DNA from: Archegozetes longisetosus
Lineage: Eukaryota > Arthropoda > Arachnida > Sarcoptiformes > Trhypochthoniidae
NCBI GenBank assembly: GCA_018873245.2
Contig: JAEMBT020000001.1
Span: 2,852,001-2,916,000, forward strand
Reading direction: 5' to 3'
Length of the DNA: 64,000 nt
Part shown: positions 23,870-38,675 of the stretch, piece after piece
Layout of the letters: each line of letters opens with the position of its first letter
How positions within the stretch are numbered: the first letter of the stretch is position 1
Position numbers and translations under genes: made by a program
The notes under the pieces: model-generated
Seen by the model: only the letters and a program-made list of their open reading frames with translations
Databases searched by the model: none
What the model was told of the DNA's origin: nothing

Positions 23870-26800
23870 CCAAAAAAAAAGAAATGAAACAAGAATCAGA
23901 ATATTCAATGTTATATTAGTGTCAGTGCTAGTGTTGAAGATGTAGCGAATCCGCCATGAGGTGAAAGTTAGTCAGATTTAGTGCGATAGGAATGCATAAT
24001 GAGTGAGAAAAAAGAAATGGGACTTCAATTGAATGTATAGCATAGTTGAGGAGAGAATTGAACTGGTTTTTTGCCCAACTCATGCAAACTTTGCCTAACC
24101 AGAAGGCATGAAAGACATTCTTGCTCTCGAAATATCAGTCGAGCATAATATGATGCTAAACATGTTAAAAATCTTATTATAGCGCATAGCAATGCATTTA
24201 ATATTCTAATTTTATTCCTATGTAAAGTCTAAGGTGAGTGTAAATGCCACTGTAGCCTAGATTGATTTAAGTTAGGTTAGATCGGGTTAGGTTGGATTGG
24301 GTTAGGTTAGGTCAAGTTAGGTTATGTTAGATTAGACCAAACTATGTTAGTCTAGATTAGATGTTATTGTGCAAACTCACCTCTTTCTAACTCATCAAAG
24401 GCTTCGCGAATAGTTTTACCAGCTTTTTTGGTGTCAAATATAAATTCATATATTAATCCAGCTAACATTCCACCACTTATAGGCCCCAACCAATAAACCT
24501 GTCAGACAAAATTAAAGAATGAAAGCTCTTCTTTTCTTCTACATCTCAACACTAAGGGCTTGGCGCTTGAGTTAATATTGAAAAATAAAAGACAACACAA
24601 TCAAGAGGAGAGTTAGACGATAGAATCAATTCACTATAAGATGTTCTCTTTTCAATAGCAATCACTTTCAGGTTTGATTGTTTTCTCTTTGATGCGGTTC
24701 TCACCCGATCTTTACGGGATGTATTCGCCAGTTTTCTACTCACGTCTTTCCACATACAACAACTCTATCTATTTTCCAAATGCGAATACGAGAAAAAGTT
24801 TGTCATTCTCTTGAGAATCTTTTCTACAAAAGCTTTAAGAAGAAGTACTATAGACGTAGGATAGGATAGTGTAGAATAGGATAGCGTAGGATAGCGTAGC
24901 GCATCATAGGATACTACAGCCTCTCATTGCATTCCCTGTAATTTCCAACTCGATCTCAAAGCACTGAAGACACCAGAGGACATAAAAACGAAGGAAAATT
25001 GACGCGATTGGGGATTGAGTTGAAAAAGTAGAAAATAAAAGTAGTTTTCAAAGGGGAGAGAAGAATGTATGAATTAAAAAACGTTGGACTTATTTCTGAA
25101 TCCCTAATGTTGGTATTGGTTTCAATATTATATAACGTCAAACGACTCAATGGAAGAGAAGGCTTACGAATAGATTTACTGATCTGGTGTTATACTTCTT
25201 TGGTGAGTTAGTTGATAAAAAACATCTTTTACTGTCAAGAATTGAGTTGATGTGCTGAATAAAAATCAATATATTACGCAAACATATTTTGCCTGAAACT
25301 CACTCCTAAACCGATATTTTTGCGCCATTACTGTCTTCAATCTCTATACACTTTATTTCGTTTCTACTTTTATTATGTCACTAATTTTGCTCTACTTTTA
25401 TCTCGATCTATGTCTCTTTCGGCCAGTTCTTTAGTGATATTTTGGTTACATTATGTGTTCAAATTGCTCGACTAAGCTGTAGATGTGCTGAAACTAGTGA
25501 ATAAAATGAAAGATATGCAGAAACTGGTGTACAAAGTTATGGTTAGTAAGTAAAGAAGAGATGGTTATAGAGTATAATATTCAAGGGATTGTTGAGATTA
25601 AGCATTGACCGCAAGCAGTTTGAGCTTATCTGCATAGTGCAGAATCAATTAATTTGTCTGTTCTAACTGATTTTGGCAGAATTTGGTGAGAAATTTTGTT
25701 AGAATTTGTTTAGATAATGCAAGAATAGTGAAAGATAATGCGTAAGATAATACTAGCCATGACTAGTTGGAGAACAATAAGGCACATATTTCTTCCTCTC
25801 AACCCCAAACAACTTATATCTATGAATATAATAAGCGATGCCAGTTGGAAACTGGGATATCAACGTTAAACTTAAGGAGTGTTACATGACTTTTGCTGGT
25901 TTCGCTTTTCTCATATCATGTCGCTCCAGTTTGGATCGATGTTAACAGAGAGACTAATAATATGAATAGAAAAGGAACACCATTTCTCTATTTCCTAACG
26001 CGCTACTACATTGCTTACGGCCAACTTTACTTCCATTCCCTATCTTTTATTGCGCTCTAATCTTCGATAGCAACCTAAATGTCTTGCTTTGTCATCACGC
26101 GCTTCCCATCAGATCATAATATAGTCAGGTATTAACAAACTTATAGAATATTCTACGTAGTAGTCAATGCAAATCTAAAATCAAATTCAGCAACAAATTT
26201 GCGTGCATCACAGGGTCTTTGACATAGCAACTGGCATTGTGTAGTTGCTATCGTGGATCACAAAGTATGCAGCTGTATATGGACTAACATTGACTAACAT
26301 TGACTAACATGGCATTACATTAGAGCCAATCTAAAAGCTTTTCTATCAATTGTTTTCATTTTATCTTCTGGTAGAGCGACGCAAAAATGAGGACCTACTA
26401 AAGGACTGTCGAATATTTCCCATGAGTCGGTGTTGATATAACTATTACGACTTCTCTATCTCTATAACATTGTCAGTGACAGAACTCCTAAAAACAGGTT
26501 ATAGAATATAAGACAGAATTGAGTATAAAAGCATTGGCTTTCACAGCAAATGTCTTGTGGAAAGTGAAAGTCTGACTGAAGGAGTGAGCTGAAAGAAAAA
26601 TGAGCATTATTTTGGTAACTAGTCTAAATATCGCTTCCAAAATATCGTCATCTCTCACATCTACAATCAATAATTTCGCACCAATAGCTGACTCCCAGAA
26701 TATTACCTACAAAATATCGCTGCAGAATATCGCCAACAAAATACCACAAAATACCATTCAATATATTCAGACATAAACATCACTTCCATACCTAACTTAG

Positions 26801-29800
26801 TTAGGACTAAGAAATGTTTGTAAACGACACTTATATTGGCCATATTTCTACTGCGACATTTTGTCAGAGAGCCATTTATTTCATATGTGACTGCCCTTAC
26901 TATCGCAATAACAATCGGTTGAATTTGATTGCATTTTGCGCTTTGCTTACCCAATGATGTTTCCATCGATTCATTACGAACGAAGGGCCTAACGTTCGCG
27001 CCGGATTCATAGAGGCTCCACTTGCAGGTAACTTATCAATCGATTGGTCAACAGAATCAGATGATACATATGAAAGAAAGAGATACCTTAAAGTTAGTAA
27101 ATGGTTACAATTGGATTAAGTCATTATTCAAATGAGGAACAGATGATAAAAGACAAATAGAGTAAAAAATAAAAGAAAAAGCGACATAAAAAACACATCC
27201 GCTTCATTAACTGCGGACCCGCTTTAGTTAACGATCTGATGGTATAGTTGAAGAATAAGACAATATTTGGTCTCGGATGGCAAGGAGGGAGTAATGGAAA
27301 TTAGATTTACTCCTTGGTTGAGCCCATCTCTAATTACAGTCTAAGATAAAACTCAATCGACCGTCTTATAAGATTGACAGACCGTGAGTTATAGTCCCGA
27401 ACTGTAGACAATGGTAGACTAGTGGTTCTTGTTGTACGATCGTCTCTGAATTCCTAAGACATTGAGAATAGTAATGGATTTGCCATGTTTTCAAATGGTT
27501 TCTCAAAGGTCTGCTTTTGTTTGATTAGTTGTGTTATTAGACTGATTTGGTTCTGGCAATACACTCTTATGTTAATCAATAATAATGAGCTAAAACTTGG
27601 AACCTTCCATTACAACGATCAACATTAACTTGAAATTGATTTTCTTTTCTTCTTCAGTCAAATACTAGATATTTCACAATTAACTATGTTTTTACAGTCG
27701 ATCTGTAGCTTTGATTTTAGTTTCAGTTAGGGTTTGATTGCAGTCTCAGTTAGGGCTTCACTGCAGTCTTGGTTTGGGTTTGGTTTTAGCCTCAGTTTGG
27801 TTTAATTTCACTTTCAGTCAAGATTTGATATAAGAAAAATTTTTTTATGAGATTGGTTTGGCTTAATATGATCATACCATCTGTAATGGCCATTACCACA
27901 GCATAGATAATTGAATGAGACCGGCTCTTTATGTCTCTTAGGTGGCTGTTATAGATGAAGCGTTATAGCGATCGTAAAATTAAAAATTATAAGTATCACC
28001 AATAGATCAATTGAGCTGTTACTCTCATTTTCCTTATGAGCTAACAAGAGATCCAACAAAATTCATCTTTTAGGACTTCTACTCGGTTAACCATTAGATA
28101 TGTTCAATTTATAAGAATGTATAATTTAATCTACATTTGCCTCCAGCCTCATCCAGCCCCTCCAGCCTCATTCAGCCCCTACAGCTACATTCAGCCCTTC
28201 CAGCCCCTTCCGGCCCCTCCAATCCCCTCCAGTGACTTCAGTCCCACTGAGGCAAAAACGATCGACAAAAAAGCAAATATTAATATTGCCTTAAATGGAA
28301 AATTTATTCCTGTAATTGAAGTATTGGATTCGCTTGAGAGAAGTTTATTTTAGGTCAATTAAATTAATACCATTTGGAGATATATTTGATCGTGTAATTT
28401 AAAATAAATGAGACAAAAAGTCAAATAAAATGAAAGAGAATCAGAGATAAAACGTAGTTTGAATGTAAATAAAAAGTACTAAACTTAATACCAGGGATTT
28501 GATAAATAGCGTTGAAATCAATGCCCAAATGATATTATGTGAGACAAAATTTAGATAAAGATAACTCCAACGTATAAAATAATCCAATTTTAGCTTTCAA
28601 TTCTTTATAGAACATTAGTTAATCTAGATTCTTTCAAATTAATTACTCAACCAGATATGCAAATTCATAAAAATACCAGTTTTATCTCAAGGCAAGACCA
28701 TTCAATTGTAACTTTGTTTAGTTTAGGTTAGGTTAGCTCAACTCAGCTCAACTCGGCTTAGGTTAGAAGAAACTTAGTTTTATTAATACCATTCATCTAA
28801 TACTTATTCACAGCCTTCTATTCTTGAGCTGTCACCCAAGCCCATCAAAATATTTTCTTAGCTCCGATAGTAATTAAATGAAAATTTTTGAGTAGTCTTT
28901 GATCGATGCTTGGCTTAATGTTAGCTTAACTTTCATTATAAGATGTAGTGCTGAATAAATACTTCACTTTTAAGTCTATTCAATCAACTCTGTTTATGCA
29001 GACATGTTTTAGTTTCTATTAAATCTAACGATCATATCTTTTCTACCATTCAATTGATTGGCAAATCAATAAACTCTGTTTTCTCGTTTTACCATGCTGA
29101 TTTTACCACTCTGATCTTACCATGCTGATCGAAACCAATTCGATAAACTTAATCAATTCTCTTATTTCATTATCTTTTATCTTTCAATTAGTGCACTTTT
29201 TTGTTCAATTAAATTATTCATTAGAACAAATACAGATTAAAAACAAAACACATTCAAGTAATGGATTGTCATGGAATCGAAATCGTTGCCTACAATTGTA
29301 TAAAGTTTAGAGTGAATTTTTCAAAAAACCTTTTTTTCTAGCTTTAAGCTATACTGAAGATTGAAAATTCTTCCCGCTATTTATATTCACAGCTTATAAA
29401 TATTCATTGTTGAGAATAACATTTGACAAATTTCTACAGAATCTTAGACTGCTTGCAACCCATTTATTCTTTAATCTATTCCCTGTTTCTCTTCTCATGT
29501 TGTATGAGACGTGAATCAAATCTGAGCCATCCATACCAGTACTGGACGTTATATTTGTGTGCGTTTTATTCACTATCATTGCATTACCTAACTCAATTCG
29601 CTTGAGAATTACATCATATTTTACGGCTCTGCTCGTCTTCATGTTCACTCTGATTAAAATCAATGACTTGTTTAGTTGAGTTTTATATCAGTAGAAAAGT
29701 TTTGTCGTGTTTTTTATGTAACATAAAATATGTAATATAAATGTGATGAATATCTAGTAATGCTTTGAATATATCTCAGACATTTATACACCCATAACTT

Positions 29801-32800
29801 AATAATCCTTGATAGCAACTAGAAAAGATGCGTTTCTATAGAACGCTTTCCTTCAGACCATAATATGGAGGATATTCAGAAACTTTCAATATAGTAATCA
29901 AAATAAGTTTTAAATCCCATTCAGTAACAAACTGATATTCATTACTGAAGACTGGCATAGTAACTTGAATTTCTTGTTGCTATCGTGGATTATTAGTTCT
30001 TCAACAGTACATCAACTATTTCTACATTTAGAAGAAATGTTTTTCAGGCAGATATAAGTGATTTAAACCATAAGTAATAAAGGAAAATAGAATATAAGAA
30101 TGTTTAGATGATTACCCCGGTCAACGAACAAACAAGATATGCGATGCCAATAGAGAGCGAATCACTACCCAATGATTTACGATTGGGATCGAAAGTTGCG
30201 AAAACGGTGAACACCACCAGAAATGTCAAAACAAACTCCACACCAAATATCTGCCATGAGCTGAGCTGGTCATGTGCAACAGAGATGCCCAAAGGACCCA
30301 TACCTTGATGACCAGTAACTGATACTCTGTTCGGAAGAAGAGGAAAGTGCGTTAGATAGTCGGTTAGGCAGATAAATAATTAGAGACATCAATGAGGCGT
30401 TTAACTCTGCGGCTCATTTACAGCAAACGTTGATGAGAGAAAACGCAAATGATTTATTAGTATATATGCGCGAATATGGCAAACTATTCACCAATGCTTT
30501 CTCTCAACCCGTCATCTCCTCAACAATTACTTTAATTAATTATTTGCATTTAAAATCAAATCTTTTCCCCTAAAATGCTCGATCGAAGAGAAGACAATTT
30601 GCAAATGAGATAATAAATCAGAAATTAAATTAAAAGTTAAAATACAGAAGAAAGGCATTCCTTAGATAAGAAAATGCAAATACATTTGCAAAATGTATGT
30701 ACAGTTGAAGGTAAATCAATCTCAAGTTGATGCCCAACTGCAAGAGTTTGAAGAGTTTACAAATTTATTTACCACATCAAAACATGAATATATGAATATC
30801 TAAAATATTTTGATGTAAAAAACAACCCAATAATCATTCAATTTTAACACTGTGGCTACATCTTCATCTGCAACCACTGGGAATTAAATAAGATATCTCT
30901 ACTATCAACTGTACTACCTCGCAATGAATTAGACAGAAGAACACTTAGAAAGTTAGTATCTAATGAAAAATACAATTGCTAGAGATTACTCTATTATGGA
31001 ATGAAATGTAAATACTTAAATAGGGAAACATAGTATATTTTGAAAAGCAGTTTTGATTATTTATAACCGGTAATGTTTATATGAAACCTGTATATTTAAT
31101 AAGTGTTGAAGTGTAGAGGAGGTTTGATGAGTGAATTTATGAGTGGCACTAGACTGGGCAGTAATGATAATATAGTAATAGCTAAGTGAACCTCACCCAC
31201 ATTACAATTGATGACCGTAGAGAAGATCTCCGTAGAGAAGATCTTTCTAACTCTACTGGACTCTCTAACACAACAACAATATGATGATCAGTTTGTTAAA
31301 GGCGTTTCCCTTATTTCTGGTCAATTTTTCAGCTCTATTCTTATAGAATAAATACCAAATAACTTGTTCTTCACTTCAAAAGCGTGCCTGCCTTACAATT
31401 TATGATTTTATGATGCCTTGATTGACCATCACTTCAATCATCTTCGGCAAAGTCTCTATATATTAAGCGAGTTATCTCTTTTCACTATCAAAACGATGAT
31501 TGGCCCAAATTCAGGCCTAACTTAGTTCACAAATTTCTGTTTGTTGAGAGACATATGATTAATGCTTTGGCGATATATATAAAACTACAATTTTGTAAAT
31601 TGCAGTAATAGTTGGTTTAGGAATAGAACCACAATTTGAGGTTATATAATCAAAGGTCTCTTTGAAGCATTTTAATTGAACCTCTATTTTATAGTTATCT
31701 AATTGATGGGTTTATTCAAACAGATCTCCCAATTCAGCTAAAGATCGAATGAGTCTCGTGCACCTGCTCTTCCGTCTATTTCTTCATAGAACATCGCCCG
31801 TATTGTAGAACATTAAGATTAAAAATAATTTTAATTAATTCAATCATGTCTTATCAGATAAATTAAGTGGTAATAATGACTGAGCTATAAATTAATAGTT
31901 TATCTTATTAGAGAAGAATGAAAGAAAGAATTGTGGCCAAAAGTTCAAAAGGATAGGAAATAGGCTGAATGAGAGAATGTGAGAAAATCTGGTGTTTGTC
32001 GCTTGAAAGTTGAACGCGTATCAGTTTAATTGTAGTTAATGTGTCTTTTCTACGTGCTTTGTGGATTAAAGACATCATTTATATGATGGTAGTGCACACT
32101 AACCACTGTAGACCTCCTTATAATCAACTTTAATCTTACTCTCAGCTCTCTTCTCATATCTAACCTAACTTACCCTAACCTACCCTAACCTTCAACTCAA
32201 TACACTCCATAAAAAATAACATCTAAACTAACCCATTAAATACTAATGCATTAAAACTTAAAACATTTCTAAGTTTTGATTTAAAGTCTGAATTTTTAGA
32301 GCGTTAGAGAGGAAAAGGCACTTTCAGAATAAATATAGCATTAAGTCCTGATCGCATCGTTTCATTTGCATCGATTGACTCGAGAGTGTTTGCAAAAGTT
32401 TAAATAGTTAGCAGAGTTGATGTCAGGCTGACTGCACTTAAGTTATCAAAAGAGAGTTTGAATAGAGGGATTTAATTTATGGAATAATACCTAAACCTAT
32501 GATACTTTACAAGACTATCTGCAATACTGTATCTGCAATACTGTATCTATAGTACTGTATCTGCAGCACTGTATCTACAATACTATATCTTCAATACTGT
32601 ATAATTACTATGTGCTCTCAAGCTTCTCAAATATGAGAAAACTGTATCAAATACAAGCTATTTAGGCTGAATACACTCTACTCCCAGTCAGTCTTTAAAT
32701 TATTTACACACTTTCTTCCATCTAAACCATTAAGATCTTAATGGTTTGAATTAAATTTATGTTATCAACACATTATCTTTTGTATAGCTTGTATTCTTAT

Positions 32801-35800
32801 TAAATTACTAAATGTATTATGAATCTATTCTTTTAGGAATCTATTCTTTTAGTCAAGTTAATTATAGAGACTTAAATGTATGACAAAATCTTCTGTTGTT
32901 TAGTTTGCAAAATCCAAATTCTAGTTATCAACAAAACTGATTTGTGAATAGAACTAATTAAAAATAGGAGCATAAGTGGAAAGAAGAGAATTGAAGTTAT
33001 GCTAGAATCATATTGAGTGATATAGTGAAGTGTAGTAACATTATATCACAATTGATTCATTGACTGAGCTATTGGTCCCCTAAAAACAGCCTTTTTATTC
33101 CCATGAGCAAACAGTTGGATATATAAGTATTCAATTGAAAGTTTTCTCTATTTTTCTTCTCTATTTTATACAATGTGTTCCGCCAGTTCTCTTCATGTTA
33201 TTTTGAGAGCCTAATTTCTTTTCAAACACATACCGCTTCCAGAGCCTGAAAATTTACACTGGGCCACCCTCGTTCTATTTCGGCCGCCCTCGTCCTATTT
33301 CATCCAATATACACTTTTCAACTTTCAAATCTATTGTATTTTAAATTTTATTTTTTCAAATATTTTTAATTTATTTAGTAGTGATTATAACAGATTAATA
33401 AAACTCAAAAATACACTACTTTTTACGTCAGGTTAGCGAGGGATTAGAGTTGGGTGCCTGTGCCCTTCAACCCCTACAGGCATGGCAACAGAGACTACTG
33501 CAGACTCTATGCGAGGTTTTTTCAAGTGAAAAATAATAAAACCTATTCGCAGTATTTTGACAGAACGCAATCCGCATTGAATATGACATCTGTGGCTATT
33601 TGCTATTCACACCATCGGACACTAGCTCTCCATTATTTCAAGTGCTATAAAACCTTTACGATTCAACGTTATTGCAAACCTTATAAACACAACCATATCA
33701 CTATAAAATGCTTCACTTTTCAATAAAATCAATCAATTCTTTAGTTTTGTTTTTAGTATTTTTTTCCTAACCTTTTCAAATCATGAATTGCAGAAAATAT
33801 GAAATCGACTGATTCAGCAGTTATTATATATATATGTGGGAAGAGTTTATGAAAACAGAGTTATCAAAACTGAACATTTCTATTGCCACTGGGTTTTGCT
33901 TTCTGTTCAAATAAATAATGATTTCTTGGGCTAAAGAATACCAATTTATTCAAATACAAAGGGCGTCGGTCACAAAACTTGTCTCATCAACAACTTTGTC
34001 TTTTGCTTATAGTCTTTACAGTTCTTTCTTATAGTTGTTTTGCTTACAGTTTCAAAACTGATGGATTGAGTGCTAAAATAAATCTCGAGACGATTTGTTG
34101 AGCGTTTTGCACTTATTTTTACATATAATGCATTTTTAAAGGATCAGAAAAATAGTTGAGAGTCGCCAAAAAGACTTTAGACTTGAATACTTACAACAAA
34201 TTTGTCGTTTTATTCATTATATGGCATTCCAGAAAACATTACTCAAAATTTGATTTTCAACCAATTTATTAAATTCAAAGCAAAATCTGTTAAATTAATT
34301 TGTAGGAAATGTTTTCCATTCTTTCATTTCGAATATAAATGAATTGCAAAACAAGTAATTTGTAGAGCAATATTTTCTAGAAATTCATCTTACGTACACT
34401 TTAATGTTTAATAGTCCACGATAGCAACTAGAAGTAACCTTTGTCATGAGATGCGTTCTGTCAGATCGTTAAATATTAACTAACTTATAAAATATCTAAT
34501 GTAGTGATCAAACAGAATCCAAACAGAATCTAAAATCAAATTTAGCAAGAATTCATGCGCATCACAGCAAGCTGAAACACACATCTCTTTTCTGGTTGCT
34601 ATCCAGGATTATCAAGCTTAAAACTGTAAGTTTGGATAATTCAAAAGCTGAACGATGTGTAGAACAAAAGATTGAAAGATGCAGAAGTATTTTTGCAATT
34701 TTTTGGATGCACGCAATGGAATAGAGATCATGGGCACTAATGGATGCATTGCTGGGATTGTTTAGGAGAGAAATTTTTTCAGCTCAACTCATAGATTTGT
34801 TAGATTTGAGGGTTGAGCTTTGCTGGAGATTCTGGTTTAGTGGAAGTGATTTGAGTTTTTGTGCCCCGGTTGGAATAGACCATTTAATCTAAAGCATGCA
34901 ATACTTAACTTGTGCACTATATTTTCCGATGGAATGCAACAGCTTTTCAATACAGTCTACTCACTTATAACTAGCATCCTATTCAACATATAATCATTGA
35001 TAATTCATATCCTATTCACTTCTGAAGCTAAAGAAGTTTTCGTTAACTTGTCTCAAATTATATGTTAGGCAAATGGCAAAAAGTGAATTCTAATATGAAA
35101 ATAAGACTAAACTTGATGATTTGTCGCCTAATAATAAGATATAATCAGTATTGAGGAAATGATTATTCATAACAGTGAGGATGAGATGGAATAGACTGAC
35201 CAGAAGAGAGAGTGACCAGAATGAAGTAGAATGTAGAAGAAAATAAATTTTAATTATCGTTTAAGAAAAGTAGGCTTATTACTACTATTATTATTATGAT
35301 TAAAGCATAAACGTTTTATAGCCCATTATCATAAATAAATGGTTGGCATCATATCTTGCAATTACTTTTGAACAGAAACTAACCCTTTTAGTTATCTGGC
35401 GTCTAATGTATTTTCTAATGCATCTATCGTTTCGTCTTTCAAAATAATACTATTACACTCGAAAGCTTAATAATCGACGACAGACACGGATAGTCTGATA
35501 GAGAATTCGCTATTATGCTTTTAGGGCATATTTCTTCACATAGACTTAGCTATTAATAACATGTACATAATGTGCTTTTTCTTATTGAGTTTACTCTATA
35601 AATATATGAATAGCCCCTTGGATAGTTCTCACGGGTCACTTTACTCTAGCTGCTATTGACGATTAATAAGTTTTTAACTGTATATATTCATCACGGGTCA
35701 CTCTACTCTAGCTGCTATTGACGATTAATAAGTTTTTAACTGTATATATTCATCACGGGTCACTCTACTCTAGCTGCTATTGACGATTAATAAGTTTTTA

Positions 35801-38355
35801 ACTGTATATATTCATCACGGGTCACTCTACTCTAGCTGCTATTGACGATTAATAAGTTTTTAACTGTATATATTCATCACGGGTCACTCTACTCTAGCTG
35901 CTATTGACGATTAATAAGTTTTTAACTGTATATATTCATCACCCAAATAATTTCAAATCTCAACTAAACAGTAGTAATTTTCAGAAGAGAATCCCTAAAC
36001 CAAATTGATATGATTGCGATTTTGCTTTTAGAATCAGATCAAGCTTCGACTTAGCTACGCGTCATTAATAATGAGATTAACAAACTTGAGACGAGCTCAC
36101 ATTTCACTGTCAGCCATTAATGCCATTTGAAAAGTTGGCCAACATTAGAGATTTGGTTGTTTTGTTTGTCAGCTAATTTTATTTCTACTATCAATCCCTT
36201 ACATATGAGGTTGACTTAAGTCTGCATAATGTACTAAATTCTACACTGAATTCTACACTGAATTCTACACTGAATTCTATACTAAATTCCTAAAAACTAC
36301 ATAATCAATATCTAACAAATTCAGCTTTCAATCCCTTACAATATGAGCTCGACTTAAATCTGCATAATATATACAAAATACTAAAAACTACATAATCAAT
36401 ATCTGACGAATTTCTCTAATAAAACATTACTTAACCATCTTTTACTGTAACATAAGCCTAAGGTATCATTTCTGAAACAACCCTTAATGCAGTTTTGATG
36501 CGGAAAATCGTTTGACTCTGAATTTGATTTGGCTCTGACTTCAATTTGACTGAGACTCTAATTTTTTAAATCTATTCCTCCAAATAATTATAGACCAAAT
36601 ATACGAAAATCCTTCTAAAATCAGTTTTAAAAAATTCATTTCAACTTAGTTTGTCGTTTGAATGTCTGGGATTTCTGTCAATTTAATAATGATATGCTAA
36701 TTGCATTTGACGCTCCGGTGCCTGAAGGCATTCACCCTAAACATGATTTCCTCTAAATCGCTCCACTTTTTCGCTCTAACCACTCATCAGTAAAAGTTAG
36801 GGCTACTTTTGCACTGTAAGGGCTCATCAGTTAAAGTTGGGGCTACTTTTGCGCTGTAAGGGCTCATCAGTTAAAGTTAGGGCTACTTTAGTGCTCTTGG
36901 AAAGAGAGTTAAGTATGAGAAGCGCTTATATATGAGTTTAAAAAAATAGTACATTTAGAAAATACTGCATTTAGAAAATTGCCTTTTCCGCTCCTAATAT
37001 TTCTCAATAAACTAACAAGATATATTGTCTCAACACTCAATCCAAATTTAATCACATACTCCTGCATAGTCATACCACTGGTCATACTTTCTAGTCTTCT
37101 ATCTGTCACGCTTCACTCAACTTAGCATAAGATTCGTTCCTATCACCAATTTGTGCCAGTCATAGCCTACTATTCTGTATAAGTAGGAGTCATAGCTTAC
37201 GATTCTCTATGAGATTCATTCTTTACGACTCACTATACCAGTGATAGGATAAGATTGACTTAAAAAAGTTGTCACATCATATGAAGAGAAAGTTAGAAAA
37301 GTATTTATTATAGGGATGGATGAGTTAGTTGAAAATGATATAAAGCTTGCTGGATAAATAAATTGGTGAAAAACGTATATGATTGTCGCTGTCAGTGATG
37401 TGATGAACATGTTTCAAGTGACAGAGTTTTAATCAGTGTTTTTAATGTCTAAAACTTTCAAATGGTTTATATAATAGAGTGCTATTATATTCAAGTTAAT
37501 GGTAGCAAATACGGTATAATTTTTCACTCTCTTCTAATGTATAATCAATTTTAGTTCACTTCCAACTCAATCCTTTGTAAATAGTAATCAAAGTGAATGT
37601 AAGAAAACCAAATGACCCATAATTTGTTGATTTGATGGATGAATTAATATTTAAATGAAACGATTATTGATCTAGAAGTGGATTTCAAACTAGAGTGATT
37701 CAGCTTTATCTAAGTCCTAATAAATCCCAATGGAAATTATGATCAAGAAAATTAGTTGCAATTTCACGAAACATTAATTAGACTTAACTTATGAGCAAAC
37801 TTTACAATTAGATTAGATCAGTTGAGAAATTAGAAAATAAATGGTATATAATATATTTTCTATAGAGCCTAATACTTATTTCTACTTGGGACTATATCAA
37901 ATCTAATCGATTTCTGTCGATTAATGCAATTTTACCAGAATTAGAGTGCATACAATCTTATCATAATTAGAATCCATGCAATTAACATCTGGGAATATAT
38001 CTTTACTTAATGTTCTTTCACTAATTTTCTTAATTTTTAAGTCTCACGTCAATCAAATAGGCTTTTCGTTGTTTGTGATTAGAATATTCTACGCTTTCAG
38101 AATATTCTGCATTCTAGAATCTAAAAAGGTTTGATTGGATCAAAATTAAAATACAAAGAAATCTAGAAAAATTGAACAGAATTTAAAATCGGAATGAAAA
38201 GAAAAAAGATAAGTTTGATAAGATAATATGAATGCGTGAAATCAAGCTGGTGTTTCAGTGGTTCACAATCTAAGCCAATTATATTAGGAATTAGTAAGAG
38301 TTATTTTGTTTGATAACTCTTTTATTCTGTGATCGAATTGGCGGAGGAATTGAGT

Positions 38356-38405
<50 letters not shown>

Positions 38406-38643
38406 GAAAGCGTAGTGAATATAAATTAGGAATTAGTCGGAATGTGTATAGAATACTCGGGCTTAATTTAAAACTTGTTCAGCAGGTGTATTATATTTAT
38501 AATTTTAATTTATAAAAGCATGTTTATCAATGTAAATCCCAAATGTATTTGACTTTAATAATGGTAATGCTATATTTATATTTAATGAACAACAATATTG
38601 AATGTAATGTTTGCAAAAGTAAGAGTCAATAGAGAGTATAGTT

Positions 38644-38675
<32 letters not shown>

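Larger units (their letters stand above)
23198..24380 (-). other. bib intron 4 (1.2 kb)
   Basis: Holds a 35-bp minisatellite at about 23326-23500, a long (GA)n run at about 23810-23866, and a GGTTAG-rich stretch at about 24269-24333. No exon is seen. Confidence 0.65.
27032..30115 (-). other. bib intron 2 (3.1 kb)
   Basis: Contains a C-rich proline-codon-like minisatellite at about 28143-28245, GGTTAG-like words at 28721-28745 and one copy of the dispersed TIR element at 29789-30007, only about 110 bp from the downstream exon. No additional exon is seen. Confidence 0.6.

Noticed and set aside
27020..27020. Alternative acceptor GCAAG|T for bib exon 3
   Set aside because: It would leave the preceding exon out of phase. 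The acceptor at GATAAG (exon start 27031) keeps phase 0 and restores the usual spacing before the second NPA box.
28117..28353. Proline-rich 78-residue plus-strand frame
   Set aside because: Generated by a C-rich minisatellite; no splice context and no conserved motif after the repeat.
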